DNA of 64,000 bases, from assembly GCA_037074765.1 (NCBI GenBank), contig JBAMDO010000113.1, positions 107,236-171,235 on the forward strand, in the 5' to 3' direction. The notes under the pieces were generated by a model. The model had not been told where the DNA came from. It was given only the letters and a program-made list of their open reading frames with translations, and did no database searches. Source of the DNA: Mansonella perstans (taxonomy: Eukaryota; Nematoda; Chromadorea; Rhabditida; Onchocercidae). Below, piece after piece: positions 51,283-64,000 of this stretch (positions are counted from its first letter, which is position 1; every line of letters begins with the position of its first letter). Both the position numbers and the translations under genes were made by a program.

Positions 51283-51369
51283 AATTCGTTGAGATCGGAA
51301 AATATCTGAAATATTTTAAGGTTTACTTCAAGAATGATTCCCTATATCCAAATTTATTAGAACTTATTT

Positions 51370-51500
51370 AATGATAGCTTAGAATAGTCTTTGAAGGAGC
51401 AAACGTTATTTTTTTCAAAATTAGAAAAAAGCTTAGAATAGTCTTTTGAAAAACGTTTGCTTTTTTTTTTTGCTAACATTCCAAATGTTAGCAAATGTTA
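51370..51500. repeat. Tandem duplication ending in a hairpin
   Basis: agcttagaatagtctttgaa with a following caaacgtta / aaacgtttgc segment occurs twice (about 51377 and 51429). Right after it, GCTAACATT-CCA-AATGTTAGC at 51474-51494 forms a perfect 9-bp stem with a 3-base loop. Confidence 0.75.
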
Positions 51501-53844
51501 TTTTCCTCTTTAAAAAATTGAAAATACCATTATTATCATTTAGCTAATTAATTGAATAATCAAAATAGCAATAATTTAGTACTACCAATCGGAAATCAAT
51601 GTTAACATTGCACTCAAATTGCATACTGTTTTATCAAAGTTACATACTGTAAAATCTGGTATACCATAACAGCTGAATCTTCGATTTTTATTTTTAATGA
51701 GATCTCTTGTAAGTGTCAGTTTCTCATAGATCCGTAATCACTTAATACAATGTGTGCTGACATGATTGTAAGAAAAGCAACCGATTAGATACAAATATAA
51801 AATGAAAAAAAAACACTGTAATAGAGAAATCAATGTTTGCTTACGGTAAGTAGTCAAGTGCCACCGTATAACACTTGAGATTAACACGTAGTGTAAATGC
51901 GCATGTTAGAAGGAAACATTTGGCAAAAGTTTTTAGAAAACATTGAATGATATATTTTTATGCTTGTTTAATTACATATTTCGCATATATATATGTACTA
52001 AGTGAAGTAAAATATTTCGAAAAATCAAAGTAAACATTAAAAAAAAAAATCAAAAAATCGATATTTTTTCAAACATACAAATTCGAGAAAAATTAGAAAA
52101 AGTTGCCGTATTTCTTCCAATTTCTTTCTGGTATGCCAATTTTTTTAAAAAATAAAACAAAATTAGATTAAGCTTACTTGATATTTTCAGATAAAATTTT
52201 GAAGCATATATGGGATGGATAAGAGGAGAAAATGGTCCTCAAAGTGAAACTTTTCAAAAATTCGGAAAAATACAATATTTTTAGAAGCTTTTTAAGAATG
52301 ATGCCAAACATATTTTCTCGTAATAAATTCTATTAAATCCTGTTTGGATTTTAGATTAGCTTCGACAATTAAATACAACAAACGAAGGTTAAGCGAATGA
52401 AGATCCACAAAATCGTTCAATAACTTTACATATCATTTTGTGCAATTTTATATGTTGTTGCGTTGGACATTTAATTTAAAACAATATTTGCACTTGATAA
52501 TATCTAGAAAAGATTTGATAAATTGAATTCTTCTAGATGATGCCTAGATGAGTTATAAACTTTAAAATCAAGAATTTTTTTAAGACGTATACATTCGTTC
52601 AATAAAGTGTATTTCTGAATTTGAAGTGGAATTTTGAATTCCTTGGGATAGTGGAAAAGAATAGATGAAACGATGATATTTAGACATTTCGATAATGATA
52701 TATACAGTCACGGATTCAGTTTCATTACAATAAAACAAAATCAGAAATTCTTAAACAAATCGTTGTGCGAAGGCGAAAAAACCAAAAAAGCTCTGCAAAT
52801 AATCGGAGGTTTTTGAATACAATAGCTTATAAAATTTAAGGAGAAATTAAATGTATCTGGAATTCATTCAATGTATTGATTTCATTCAGGACAAAGTAAA
52901 AAGTTGAAATGTAGATTATGTGAAGCGAATTCATTGATCAAAATAAAATAGAATAATTTTCATTTGAACTGATTAAAGGAAATTAGCCAGAATTTCACCA
53001 AATTTACCTATGTATTTGTTAATTTTTTGCATGGAAAGCGGATTGTTTTTTGATAGCCATTGCAAATAGAGAAAGAAGTTTTAAAAGTTTTAGATTTCAA
53101 ATTTTGAAGAAAAGTCGAAAATAAGTCCAGAAGTTATGTGGCTGACTTATAATTCTTCTTACAATTAACTGAAAGTATTATTCCTTTTTGATAATGTATG
53201 GCGGAAAAATTTCATAAAGCAGCATCATCAACATACAATAAATTTATGCATTCTGGATTATTGAAATATACCTACAGTTAATCCATCCCAAAAATTAATT
53301 TTTTAATGATTTTAATTTTGCGTATCATATTAGAAGTTTATATTTATATATTTTGCAATATTATTGCTAGAGGATTGGTTATTGTTAAGTTTACAGCAAA
53401 GTTTCACGAAATTAAGCAAGAGAAAAAGAAAAACTTCAAAAGCTCCTCAAAAATTTTCACAAATGAGCATGGTCGAGCTATTTTATCACATTCGTCAATT
53501 CAACTTTTATATCAAATCTTTCTTGTTCTTTCTGTTCTTACCACTATCAATTATCTCTTAGAAATGGTAGGTAACTAATAAATTTCAGCTCTTTTTTTTA
53601 AAAAAAAAAAAACCGCTTATTAATACTATTATCATTAACACAAACATTTCTACACTACAGTTTATCCAAACTTCTAAAATTATAATGGAATTTAAATATT
53701 GTATAATAAATTAATATGAAGAAAATGTTATTTACAATATGTATGAGAAGTGAAAGTCAAAAATTTCAATTCAAAAAAGAAAAAAATTTTTCATTTCACT
53801 TTTTGTTTTTCTCTACTATGCTGCTTGGTTTCATTTATTTTTTG

Positions 53845-56800
53845 TTATACATTGCAAGATCCATGCTTATTGCCCAATTTACCAAATGCATTATTTTTAA
53901 ATGAACCAAAACCACGTCGAATACCATAGTCCATGGATTTTGTTCGACCAACACTTTTCTTTACTGGAGTTAATGGTAAAGTATCGTAATGGGGTCCATA
54001 TCCCGAGCTGCCATTAGATGATAATGCGGAGCTTGTTTCGGAGCTAAATTAACAGCTAAATTATTCATTCATTTTTCTTGAAGAAGGTCAATTGTTATTA
54101 TTCTTTGAAAAGATTCAACTTTTCCAAAAAATCTCAACAATTTTTTGATATTTCTATCGATTATGATGGTTGAAAATAACTAATAAAAAAAACAAATCGG
54201 TGGTTTAATTGAGCAATTCATCTATTAAGCAGCTATATCTTAGATGTGAATGAGATTAACCAAATTAGTTTTCAATAAAGAAATTGAAATGAATAGTCCA
54301 GAGGTGATTGAAGAATTAAGACTAAGTGATTGAAATAAACAATGAAAGATAAGTAATGGAATTGCAGTCAAATAAAAATTGAATAAATCATGAGATTTAT
54401 ATAATATAGCCAACAATCAATACTACATCAGTGATTGTGTTAAATTAATTAAAGTAAAAATAATCAAGAATTGAATTATCCAACAAATCAGGAAAAAAAT
54501 ATCGTAAAATATACAAAAAACGTTTAATTCTACACTGATCAATCCAAGATGAGTTGTCTCAAATGATTGTACAATACTTTTTAATTTAGGTTTCGCTCCA
54601 AATTTGAATTGGATCCAAAGCTTACTTTGATGAAATAAGTAATTCACTTTGTCCATCACCACAACTATTCTTACGAACTGCTATATCTTCATAGAGTCGT
54701 GGTGTTGATCCGATTTTCGTAGATGACAGCAAGACAGTTGAGCTATTATAGTGAATTGGCGATTTCTATAAATTATAATATAATTTAAAAAACTGTATTC
54801 AATGTTTTGAAGTAAATGAGAATAAGAGAGAAAAAAATAATTACGTATTCCAAGATTATCGCTACGTAACTTAAAGCATTTAAATGTATTAAAATATCGA
54901 AAAAATTACTTAACCTTTATCATAGAATGAATTACTTTGAACTGTATACAATATTATATTATTTAATTAGTCATCTCATTTCACTCGATTGCGCAGTAAG
55001 CAAAATTTTGCACATGTCATAGATAACTTTATGAAGTCATTTAAGAATTAATTTTTGAGAAATAACTTCATTTAGATAAAAGTAATCAAAAATAACAACA
55101 AACCTTCTCTTCATTACTTTTGCTTTGTTTAATCAATTTATAAATGAGAATGAAAATGATAACACCGATAAGCATAAATCCGGTTAAGCAAAGTCCATAC
55201 AACATGGTATTCATTTGTAAATTCGATGATAAGGATGTGGAGGAAGATGATGAATCGTTGCCATCCAGTAATATTGACTGAAGTTGGCCCCACCAAACGG
55301 CCGCCATTCCACATCTACATTTGAATTTTGTATATTAAATTCGAAGAATTGCTTTAATTAAAGTTGATTTTTCACATATTAAGTTTCCTCACACTGTGCA
55401 TTAAAAGAAAACAATCGAGTCAGAATGAAATTAATGAATTGATGGATGCGATAAAATGTTTGATGTAAAATTCGGGTAAAATAATGCATATATAATGATG
55501 ATAGCATGAAAAATTTTTATTTTAACTGTTTAATTTATATAAAATTTGAAAAAAAGTTATTTTTTAAACTTTTTAAAAAAGTGGACGAAACGAACCTTTA
55601 CAAATTGGACAACAACGTCCTGGTATTTGCGTGGAATCATTACATTTTGCGCATTGTTGTTCTTTACATACTGTTCCACCACCTGGTCGACAGGTACAAT
55701 TACGACATGGACCATCACGCCATTCTTCGTTAACGCTATATACATTGTCGCCATAACTGCATACTGCGCCAGACGATAGTTCATCTGAAAAGTAAAAAGC
55801 AGTAGAAAAAATCTTTTTCGAGAAAAACTTAGTTGTCTTAAAAAATTTTAATTGCTAGAAATTCCATCAGGGAAAAGGTTTTTGTTTTGATCAAAAAATT
55901 AAATTGTTTTGTAATATCAAGTTTTTGATTACAAATTTGGTTTATAATTTAATTTACTTGAATGTAAATATTATTCTATTTCAATTAATAATTTCTTTGG
56001 AAATATTCCACAATTTTCTTTTGCAAAAAAAGCTATAGCTACAAATTATAGCTGAATTGATATACCTGAACAGACCGGACAACATCTTCCTTTTATTGTT
56101 AATGGCATTCCACGACAATCCGTAAGCTGCCGACATACCTCCTTGAAGCATTCAATTTTTGCATCATCATCATTTGCGACACATCTAAGTATGCATTAGA
56201 TAAGTGATACAACAGGTATTCATTTATCAAACATTTTTTAATTTGCTATATAATTCTGAATTTTGTAATTAATTTGGTTGCAGAAATTTCATTCATCAAC
56301 TACGAAATATCGAGAAATACGTACCTGCACGATGTGCATTCATCCGTCCTCCAACTTGACCCAGCAATATGCGCAACATAATTATTGTCGGTGCATACCA
56401 ACTGATCTTTATTCGGTAATGCTACTTCCGGCAAACCTGTCGATGATTCTGTTTGTTCAGGACATCTGGAATAAGTTGCACTATTGCAAATTGCCAGTCT
56501 GGATAAAAAGCAATTTCGGATGACCGCGGCCATTTTATAGCATAAAAATATTACTGAGCCGCAGGTATCAATCTAGCAAACTTTCACATCCCTATGTTAT
56601 TCTATTCCAATTATGAAAACAGCAACAAACTAATTAATTGATGAAAACAGACGATTTTTAATTGATGAATTATAAATCATTGATCAAGTCAGGTTATTTA
56701 TAAAATAATTTGTCGCAAGAAATTAAAATTTTAAATTTTTAGGAACGAAAGAAAATTATGAACATACTTTGGACAACATTGATTTCTTTCATCAAAAATA

Positions 56801-59800
56801 GGCATCGGACAAGCAATTGGTGGACAATCGACCACACGACATAAGACTTACCTACGCGACATGTACATGACGTGCAAGGAGCTAATTGCCACGTTTCGCC
56901 GTCAACAAATAATCGTCCAGCGCTTTGACATACAGTATGCTCATGCTTTGATAATTCCATCAATGGTTTCAAATCACAACTTGCACAACAAGCATCTTTA
57001 AATAACACAACTTTTTTCAAAAATTTCATTCTAATTAATCTTTTTTTTTAATTTTCAATATATTTAAGCGATTACGATTATGCAATGTGAAAAATTCAAT
57101 TTCATCAACGGTTTAGAAAGTATGAGATTTGCTTGCTTATTATAATTTCTGCAAACTAATTTCATCAAAAATTACATGCATTTATTTTCATCGTACGAAA
57201 CATATTTACGCATACGTATGACGTAAGTGTAACGCAATACAAATAATAAATTCAAAAATGTTCAAGTAACATACCTTCCCTCTTTTTCCAATGTTCAATT
57301 GGACATGATTGATTACGTTCTGGACATGAAATTAGTGAGCAAAATTCCTTGAAAAAGAAAAATAGACTTTAATTATTGTTTCCTTAATTAAATTAAAAAG
57401 TTGTGAAATGCATGTATTAGAAATATTGTTGTGCTGTGAATTAAGCCGAATAAACGTCGATAAATAGGAATACTAAATTTTGAAGAAAATCAATCTTAAT
57501 TTTTCCATGTAAAAGAAACAGGCAAGAAATTACCATTAATTAATTAGTTAATTAACTAACATGTTTCTGTTCACAAAAACAATGTCGACAACCATCATTC
57601 CACCATTCACCACTGTCACGCTCGTATAATTTACCCGTTTGTGTACTAAATGAATAACATTTATCCCAGCCATCGGGCTCTTTTTGCAATGATAACAATT
57701 TGGCATCAATTCGACTCACTGCTGGAAACAAAAACAAAACAAATGGCCAGAATTAGTTGTTTGTTTAAAATTCATTTAATTAATTAAAATCAATTGTTTT
57801 TCAACATTTTGTTTGATTAATTAACATTAATCACCTGCTTAGATTTACTTAAAATTTACAAAAAAAAAAGTTTCCGATTGATGAAAATCTTTGCACAGTG
57901 CGATTGCATCGTACAAATTAAATTTATATTGGTTGAAAAGAAATTATATGATCTTTTATGGAAAATTTAAAATTAATTTATTAAATATTTGTGAAAATGA
58001 CAAGCATACCTCGACATTTGCATACTGGGCAACCATTATTATTATTTTCAAATCCATACAAGCAATGTTTGTAACACTGATGAAGTGGTGGACACTTAGC
58101 ACATTTGCACACAGCACAACTTTTAGCATCGCGCAAATATCCATGAGCACAAATCCTAAAAGTAGAAGATATTCTTTAGGTCCAAATTTTAAAATTATGA
58201 AGTACTCGCGGCTAATTACCGCGCAATTATAATTAGCTTACAAATAATCGATATTTAGACGGAAAGATAAATTTTCAGTCTTTTTTTTTGATAAATTTTC
58301 AATTTCCATGTAAACAGTTATATAAGTCTCATTCTTTAAACAGCCTTCCATCGATATAAAGCAGAAATTTTTCAAAGCTTTTCGAAAAGTTTTTTTGCAT
58401 TCAAAATTTCAAATAAATTTCATTGTGAAGAAACGAAAAAAAAATCAAGTATTTGCATATTTGTTCTCAAATGTTCTTTATTTACATACAAATTTTGATT
58501 GACAAAAAAAATTAATTAAATTATTAAAACAATCAATGATCATTTTACTTATCACAGTTCTCATCATTGAGCTCGCGACAATCGCTACTGATTACGTTTT
58601 GTACAGGTGCGCATTTGCACTGAAAGCAACCATTTGAATCACGTAATAGGCCATTTTCACACCGCAGCGGACAATGTTCTATTGATGGACATATGGCTGG
58701 ATTTATTATCACTGTTGGTTCTGAAAATATTAAAATATTTCTTTCACTTTTTTATTTTAATAATTTATAAACTTTAAAATTCAAAACTGAAAAGAAAAAA
58801 GCGAACAAAAATTAATGATAAAATTTTTGCTTTCCAATTTTTAAAGCAAAAACTTTTTCAAATTAAAAAAAATTGAAAGAAAATCAAAAAGGAAGTTTTA
58901 CAAAAATTATTTAAAAAGAATGAATCAATTATCGCAGGACTGACCATCGCAAACAGGACAGCATTGGCCTGGAATTTTTTTTGGGTTATCACATTCTACT
59001 TGGCACATATGTTTCTGGCAATAATGCACACCATCGGGACCACAAGAACAACTAAATTTGATCCATCATTAAGCAAATGAAAAAATTTGATAAATGGAAA
59101 TCTTCGAAAGAAGAGTTGAAATTAAAAAAAAATTGATAAATTTCTAGTTACGCGATGTTATCGTCTTTGTTTTCATTAAAAAAAAGTAAAATTCAAAACA
59201 AAATTTATATCTAATTATTGTCAGTTGCTTTTTCCTGTCCTTTTAATTTGTGAGAAATTTTTAAAAAATGAATTACTAACTTTGTACAATTATCTTTTTG
59301 CCATGTTTCATTTCGCTTATACTTTTTACCATCTGCTTGGCAGCCAAGACATATTGGACAACATTCATTTTCTGGTATAGCTATCCAAGTACAATGTGCT
59401 AGAAATTTAATATTGAATCAAATTCAATGACAACAACATTGTCTATCTGGCAATTATTTTTTTTACCTTTACAGTGAAAGAATTTGAAAGAAAATAAAAG
59501 TACAAAACGTTTCAAATCAAAAGAAATCGGTTATTTTTAAAATTTTTTTTTTTCTTCACAAAGCTAAGACTTTTAAGTGGTATGCAATTAATCGTTGCTT
59601 TAGATATAAGCAGTCAAAGATGCTGTCAAATGATTGTTGGTAAGTGATAGAGCTGCTCGTATTTCTTCTTTTTCTATTTCAATAAACATTAATAATTCTT
59701 TCTTTTTGCAACCTTATTTTAAGCCTTGAAATCCCAAAATTTTGCAAATTTTGATTTTAAAATAATTTTAGACTAAAAGTTTTATGTGATTAGTAATACT

Positions 59801-62251
59801 TGTCGTTTTCTTCAGTCCAAAAATTGATGGACATCGCTTTTTTTTAGACTGATAAGTGAGGTTTAACATATTGTCAGAAACTTTTAATTTTTTAATTTAT
59901 TTAATATTTTTTAATATGTGGTGCAAAATTTTAATTTCTAATTCAATTTTTAATTTATTGAAAAAAGAGAATTTCATTTTATATAACTAACATGGAGGAC
60001 TGGGACAGATCATTTTGCTGCATAACGCAATGCCACCTTTACATTTGCATTGCTCACAACTACCTGTGTGCCATTTCTCACCGTCATCATAGATTTCACC
60101 GTTGTATGGACAACGTTTACCATCTATACTTAGCATATCGTCACCAATTTCACAAATAAATTGATCACAACAAGTTCCAGGTGTTCCATCACCTTGAAAT
60201 TTCAGCATTTTTCATAATTCTAAATTTTAAGTTAATTATAATTAAACAAATTTAATTAGCATCATTTCTGCTAATACTAAAAGTTTAAAAAATGAATTAT
60301 TAATGTTTGTTTCAATTTATTTAAGAAAATTTTTTTTTTAATCAAGTTGATCTTTCATTGAAGACTGTTGAAATTTATGGCAAGTTATTCACAGAAGATA
60401 ATGATTTCATTGGATGATCATTGCTAAAGTTTAAATTTACAAGTAGCTGAATATTTCTCTTATCATAATTTCAATTCAATGTAATTAAATAAATCTAATT
60501 AATATCTAATAGTCTGATAAATAGTTGTGTTTTTAAAGTATGCATACAATTTTATAGACTTCCGAGCAATGATACTTTCTACGCATAGAAAACGCCGTAA
60601 ATCCAGGTAAAAAAAGTAATTTTTTTTTTACGATAATATTTGCTTTTTTTGTTATTCATTGGATAGCAAAAGAATGCTGTAACTTTTCCTTCCTCAAGAC
60701 AAATGATACCTTTTCGTAAAATCTTCACCTTTTGACCCTCAGAACATGATGCTGGCAGACAAATTGATGCACGACATCGACATCTGCAATATTTTATTTA
60801 ATACTTCAATTTTAGAAAATAAGAACAAATTCTTTTCACGAAACTTTTCCACTTTCATTAAAATAATCGATAAAAAAATTCTTTAATGAAGTTAAAATGT
60901 CAGTGAATAAAATGTTCACCATTTAATGAATGATATTTAAAAGACCGAATAATTAGAGCGCTTCAAATATCAAGTGCTGGTAATACTTTAAATATCAATA
61001 AATATTTATATATTTTAATATCAAGTAATGATAATGTTTTATGCAACAAACAATGGTAAAATTTCAAATATCAAGCAATGACAATAATTTAAATACTAGT
61101 AGAGTATAATATAAATCGAATATCGAGTAAGGCTATACGTCTCTTTACGAGGTTTTTTCTTCGACCGCAATTTTTTGCTGTAAATTCATTTAATTCAATA
61201 AAGTATTATTTGTTTACTTCATTCTCTCCTTGTTGTATTATTCTGTTAGACTTTTTTCCAAAATAATTATTCATGCTTACTTGCAAATTTAGCTAGCATT
61301 ATATAAATAAACAAGCAAACAAGCAAATTGTAAACGGTAAAAATTTTACTCAGAATTGACTGGACAACATGCTCCATCAGGCACATAACTGGGTGTTCGT
61401 ATACTATCCTCAGGACACTCTTCTTCGTTGTAATCCAGAAAATGACGATCGCAATGAATATTCTCACATCGTAACTCTACAAGAAAAATGAAATGAATTA
61501 ATTTTTTAACGCAAAAAATTTGATTTTCAATTTTTGATTTTTGTTGTTTCTCATTTGTTTTACTTCAATAATCGAATCATTTGAAATGAATTACTAAATG
61601 ATATTACAAAATTACAGCTAACCTGGCTGTTTGCATTCGAAAATATCACAACAGTAACCTGGTTCACTGATACCTTTTTTCACAAGAACCCGTTCAAGAC
61701 CTTTTTCGCACACAGGCACCGATAGGTGACATTTCTGAAACAATACAGTATCGTTGAAATTTGGAGTCTTTTTTGATTTTGCTGTTAATTTAATTTAAAT
61801 ACAATTTGAAAATATTGTAAATCGACATGCTTTTACTGAATGCAATTTATTTCTACTAATTTTCCTTCATTTACAATATTTGTTCACTATTTGAAATGAA
61901 TAATTTAATTATTTCATAATAAATGAAAGAGAATTAGTTAACGACCAATTTTGAAGTTTTTTTCAAACCATTCTCTCAAACAACTTTTCTCACTTTAAAA
62001 GTAATATTGAACTTAATACTGAAATTTTTTTTGACATGGAAATTTATTTATTCATTTCTTTTTATAAGAAAATATAGTTCTTTTTTCTTTTCCGTTAAAA
62101 AAGTCAACCTGCATGTCGCAATGGCATTCGCCAGGTGGTGCGCAACATTCTCCAGGTGGCGGTGGCGGTATTACTAATCGAGAATCTTCCGGACATTTGT
62201 TCAAGTATACCATCTCACATTTTGCTTTCAAGCAGTTTTCTGGCCACATTT
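53845..62251 (-). CDS. CRIM1: CRIM1-like transmembrane protein (VWC and antistasin repeats), 5' end missing
   Basis: Eighteen exons, about 887 residues: 62251-62109, 61734-61623, 61476-61350, 60783-60710, 60192-59992, 59398-59281, 59051-58945, 58720-58549, 58155-58010, 57721-57561, 57347-57275, 56995-56768, 56465-56325, 56184-56066, 55784-55592, 55314-55104, 54765-54626, 54043-53845. The order follows vertebrate CRIM1: CPEDS...PPGECC and DGTPGTCCDQFIC blocks, two VWC domains (CCPICLGC, GQCCPVCDEP), three antistasin-type repeats (NGLLRDSNGC, HGYLRDAKSC, GFENNNNGC), four more VWC domains, a membrane span (TGFMLIGVIIFILIYKLIK) and a cytoplasmic tail ending HGSCNV. CRIM1 proteins bind BMP-family ligands; C. 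elegans crm-1 enhances BMP signalling. The N-terminal IGFBP-like domain and signal peptide must lie beyond the right edge. Odd points: exon 56995-56768 needs one extra base, and exon 55784-55592 uses a weak donor (GGTTC|GTTTCG). Confidence 0.92.
56841..56855 (-). other. One-base frameshift inside a CRIM1 VWC exon
   Basis: The minus strand reads TGT CGC GTA GGT AAG TCT, leaving frame. With one more base (for example AAA for AA) it continues as GKVLCRVVDCPPIACP to CCPK, and the exit phase then matches the next exon. Confidence 0.75.
60930..61140. repeat. Diverged repeats in a CRIM1 intron
   Basis: Variants of aaatatcaagtaatgataat recur four or five times at irregular spacing. Confidence 0.5.
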
Positions 62252-64000
62252 CTAGAATGAGATGAAAGTTCCAATAAATGAATTTTCATTGCATCATAGA
62301 GAAAAATGTTATTACAGTTGCAAAATTCTCGCAGTTTACAGCAAATTCAAATGATATTTTTACACATCAGTATGAAAAAATTAAAACTGGAGAAATTGAA
62401 GCAATGCAAAGATTGGATTAAATTGAGATTTCACGCAACACGGCATTGCAATGAGCCAAGTAAGAGTAAAAGATGAAACATTCGCACAACAATGAACAAA
62501 TGCTTTCATCAGTAAATAAGTACTTAATTTTGCTAGTAACGTAAAAATTAATCGTCCGGCATTTAAACCAATCATATTTTTTGTTTGAATTTCTAAAAGG
62601 AAAATTCAGATAATGGCTTAACTTTTAGTTAAATTTATTCATCGAAAAAATTTAATTGGTTGAATGAAAATGCGACATAATTTCTTACAAAACTTAAACT
62701 TGTGATAGTATTTGACAATATGATGCTAAAAATTAGTCAATAATATCATAATTTTTACCAAGTCTTAATTTTATTACAATTAGTTTTTTGAATTTTATGT
62801 TTGATCGAAATTGATAGTATTAAAAGATGAAATATAATTGTTTTAAGGCATGCTAATCAACAAACAAATCTAATATTTCTAATAATTCATTGAATAAACA
62901 TTTTAATTATTTTTCGTATTTATCTTCCAAATTTTGCTGATATTTTCAGGTGAGAAAAAAAAACCAAGTGAAAAATTACAAATAGTAATAAGGAAATGTT
63001 CCCAATAAGTTATATTTATTTATTCTTAACTGTAACCATTTAAAAACTAATAGAATCAATTGTACAAGTGCGAGAAAAAGATCCAAAAATTTGCTTAAAA
63101 GCTAATATGTAATTTTAATTTGCCTTATCACCAATGACTATCATTTATCATCTTTAGTTAATGAAGATTTCCAAGATTCGGAAAACAAAAAATATAAAAT
63201 TTCACAAAATTAAAACTATTTTAACAAATAAAAATTTTTTTCTAAAAAAAAAGATCCGTTAGAAAATGAAAGAACTTTGAAAGGTTACCTCATAGAGGTA
63301 AAACTTTTGAAAAATTATTTCAATAGAAATGTGTCAATACACCAAAGCTGAGTCATCATAAATCAATTGATGGACCTTTTCGGAAAAAGGGAAAAAATAG
63401 AAATTAATGATTTGAACGAAATTTAAATTTTATGTGTTAATTTTTTGCCCTTTTCAGCAAATTGCACTCCTCGAAGTCTTTTCTATCCTTCGCTAACTGT
63501 TAGCATTGATTCCCAAAATTTATTCCATGAATAAATTAATGATCTTTTTGTGTTCAATTTTAAGAAATTAAAAATCTTTTCCTTCTTTCCTGCCTTCATT
63601 TTTTTTTTAATTTTAATATCATTGCAATTGCAAATGTAAGCGAAAGCACTTGAAATTCATTATTTGAATTGGAAAACAAATTTCTTTTTTTAAGTTCCAA
63701 GGAATATTTATTATTTGAAATTAAAAATTATTAATCAAAATTGTATCGAAATTAAACTATGAAGCAATAAATGAGCGAAATGAAAATGGAAATTGTTTGT
63801 ACTAATAAAAAGTGAACGGAGAGAGAGAGAGAGAGAGATAGTTGATTGCAGATGGAAAAAGAAAAAGAGAAGGAGGAAAGAGTGTGAAAAAGTGTGAAAA
63901 ACAAAAATGCATGTTGAATATTTATATATAAGCTGATTTAAGGGTTTATATCAAAACTGTTTTAATCAAATCGAAAAATTCAAACAGTAAAAAACACACA
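62252..64000. other. CRIM1 intron or 5' flank
   Basis: The first visible CRIM1 exon needs one carried base from upstream. No upstream exon with a matching donor is convincing here. A GA dinucleotide tract lies at about 63818-63839. Confidence 0.5.

Larger units (their letters stand above)
48374..53844. other. Gene-poor stretch
   Basis: About 5.5 kb, AT-rich. Contains a CT tract (48985-49035), imperfect repeats near 49130-49270 around tagaacaatgaata, a hairpin at 51474-51494 and a PH-like frame at 51025-51282. No full gene supported. Confidence 0.5.

Noticed and set aside
55506..56533. Plus-strand and alternate-frame ORFs over CRIM1 exons
   Set aside because: The minus frame with VWC cysteine spacing is clearly the coding one.
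57891..58232. 113-codon plus ORF
   Set aside because: Antisense of the CRIM1 antistasin exon 58155-58010 extended by AT-rich DNA.
62381..62575. Minus ORF with a signal-peptide-like N-terminus upstream of CRIM1
   Set aside because: It could join CRIM1 in phase only through a weak donor (TTAA|GTACTT) after 17 residues, and would omit the expected IGFBP-like domain. Left out of the CRIM1 model.

Overview
This window looks like nuclear DNA from a parasitic nematode, most likely a filarial (clade III) worm. The evidence is strong AT richness, many short exons with TTTCAG-like acceptors, start codons sitting directly on splice acceptors (as in spliced-leader transcripts), an ACR-16-type nicotinic receptor, and a T-rich nuclear copy of mitochondrial nad3 that only reads with TGA as Trp. 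The species cannot be fixed from sequence alone. I rebuilt nine multi-exon genes by joining exons whose splice phases agree, plus several relics.

Left to right: (1) 1-1401, minus: 5' part of the CCA-adding tRNA nucleotidyltransferase. (2) 2446-10737, minus: an eight-exon PDZ protein with a C-terminal membrane anchor (SYNJ2BP/OMP25-like plan). Its introns hold the nad3 insert (about 8540-9130) and a decayed coiled-coil-like reading frame on the plus strand (about 4380-5250). (3) 12331-16327, minus: a divergent Ser/Thr kinase. (4) 16328-25977: a long gene-poor stretch. (5) 26020-32263, plus: complete acr-16-like receptor gene. (6) 34678-35292, plus: a small secreted orphan protein. (7) 36436-37734, minus: SRP14. 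(8) 39210-40638, minus: protein with two DM9-like repeats. (9) 41891-43528, minus: B-box/coiled-coil gene with a damaged 5' end, next to a degenerate segment and a frameshifted ORF (43900-45939). (10) 46644-48373, minus: ZIP3/RNF212-type RING protein. (11) 48374-53844: gene-poor, with one PH-like fragment. (12) 53845-62251 and beyond, minus: CRIM1-like transmembrane protein with six VWC and three antistasin-type repeats, missing its N-terminus.

The genes are unrelated housekeeping, neuronal, meiotic and signalling loci, not an operon or island. The cross-cutting signals worth attention are three independent GC-AG introns each required by reading phase, two single-base homopolymer frameshifts in otherwise good exons, the mitochondrial insert, and the orphan secreted protein. 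I found no CRISPR array, bacterial operon, integrated virus or confident tRNA gene.
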